A stretch of DNA of 5,026 nt from Chloroflexota bacterium (GTDB lineage: Bacteria; Chloroflexota; Anaerolineae; Anaerolineales; UBA4823). The stretch lies in NCBI GenBank assembly GCA_021849525.1, contig JAJZSS010000192.1:1-5026 (forward strand), written 5' to 3'. This document shows, one piece after another, positions 4,178-5,026 of this stretch (the stretch's first letter is position 1; each line of letters starts with the position of its first letter). Made by a program: the position numbers and the translations under genes. Under the pieces are notes generated by a model. That model saw nothing but the letters and a program-made list of their open reading frames with translations, was not told where the DNA came from and made no database searches.

Positions 4178-5026
4178 ATGACACAGGAAGCAGTAATAAA
4201 GACGAATGACTGGAAAGTCCGGTTCTTCAGTATCTGGACCGGTCAGGCTTTTTCATTGTTGGGTAGCTCACTGGTTCAGTTTGCCCTGATCTGGTGGCTT
4301 ACCCAGACCACCGGCTCGGCCACGGTTCTGGCAACCGCATCCCTGGCGGGTTTGCTCCCCCAGGTTATCCTGGGCCCATTTACTGGCGCCCTGGTGGACC
4401 GCTGGAGCCGGCGCGTAACGATGATCGTGGCAGATGGATTGATCGCCCTGGCAACTTTGGTGCTGGTAGGTTTATTCTGGATGGGCGCTGTTGAAGTCTG
4501 GCACATCTATGTTTTGCTCTTCTTTCGCTCTACGGCGGGTGGTTTTCACTGGCCTGCCATGCAAGCTTCAACGTCCCTGATGGTGCCGAAAGAGCAGCTT
4601 TCTCGGGTCCAGGGGATCAATCAGACCTTACAGGGTCTGTTAAATATTGGCGCTGCACCGCTTGGCGCGCTCCTGTTGAGCGTTTTACCCATGCATCAAG
4701 TGCTGGCAATCGATATCTTGACCGCTATCCTGGCTATCCTGCCTTTGATCTTTGTGGCGATTCCCCAACCGCAGCGCTTGCTGGAAGAAACCCGGTCCGG
4801 GCACCAGCCAACCTACTGGCAAGACCTGCGGGCTGGCTTCCGTTATGTCTGGTCCTGGCCTGGTTTGGTCATGGTCGCCATTATGGCGACTGTGATCAAC
4901 TTGCTTTCCACTCCCGCTTTTGCCCTGATGCCCTTGTTGGTGACCAAACATTTTGGCGGCGCGGCAATCCAGCTTGCAGGGATGGAATCAACCTTTGGGA
5001 TAGGCATGTTAATCGGCGGTTTGCTT
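4178..5026 (+). CDS. MFS transporter, DHA3 (MefA-like) exporter family, N-terminal 283 aa (3' end outside window)
   Basis: Inner-membrane secondary transporter of the major facilitator superfamily. The DHA3 branch contains proton-driven drug and macrolide exporters such as MefA; substrate is not readable from sequence. The frame is open to the window edge and covers about two thirds of the usual length of about 400-430 aa. A short hydrophilic N-terminus (1-15) precedes TM1 (about 17-41, FFSIWTGQAFSLLGSSLVQFALIWW split by Gly). TM2 (48-72) leads into motif A, GALVDRWSRR (70-79). TM3 to TM6 follow at about 80-101, 106-126, 146-170 and 174-195. The loop FHWPAMQASTSLMVPKEQLSRVQGINQ (123-149) is typical of DHA3 proteins. 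A cytoplasmic central loop (198-225) follows, then TM7 and TM8. GGAG (4168-4171) lies 6 nt before the ATG at 4178. The gene has its own promoter and candidate operators, and no regulator gene is beside it in the window. Confidence 0.9.
   Translation, partial: MTQEAVIKTNDWKVRFFSIWTGQAFSLLGSSLVQFALIWWLTQTTGSATVLATASLAGLLPQVILGPFTGALVDRWSRRVTMIVADGLIALATLVLVGLFWMGAVEVWHIYVLLFFRSTAGGFHWPAMQASTSLMVPKEQLSRVQGINQTLQGLLNIGAAPLGALLLSVLPMHQVLAIDILTAILAILPLIFVAIPQPQRLLEETRSGHQPTYWQDLRAGFRYVWSWPGLVMVAIMATVINLLSTPAFALMPLLVTKHFGGAAIQLAGMESTFGIGMLIGGLL

Overview
The window looks like bacterial chromosome of moderate GC content. Coding stretches are roughly 50-58% GC and the gaps between genes are clearly AT-rich. 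Promoters have sigma70-like -35/-10 boxes and most genes have purine-rich ribosome binding sites. A SUI1/eIF1-like factor, a DHA3-type MFS exporter and a secreted protein carrying a CTPGYWKNH motif together suggest an environmental, possibly Anaerolineae-like (Chloroflexota) genome. That placement is inference; nothing here is a firm taxonomic marker.

Left part (1-1292, minus strand): a secreted protein runs off the left edge. It has a clear signal peptide and is preceded by a leader of about 200 nt and a good promoter (896-924). Upstream of it is a small 89-residue orphan gene (1023-1292), which has its own strong promoter and an extremely short leader.

Centre (about 1365-3555, plus strand): a divergent promoter region separates the orphan gene from a compact three-gene operon. 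The genes are a PaaI/THEM4-like hotdog thioesterase, a THUMP-domain Rossmann-fold rRNA methyltransferase of the RlmL/YpsC class, and a SUI1/YciH-type translation factor. Both junctions overlap (8 and 11 nt), so translation of the three is probably coupled. Two of the three act on the ribosome or on translation.

Right part (3556-5026): a 622-nt stretch without a recognised gene contains one plausible 48-codon acidic ORF (3868-4014). It ends in a very AT-rich control region with two adjacent dyads and a near-consensus promoter. This drives a DHA3-family MFS exporter (4178 onward) that runs off the right edge.

I found no RNA gene, CRISPR array, insertion sequence or convincing intrinsic terminator. 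No clearly new multi-gene system is visible. The most interesting items are the uncharacterised CTPGYWKNH protein, the tandem dyads ahead of the exporter, the dyad centred on the -10 box of the secreted-protein promoter, and the two orphan small ORFs.
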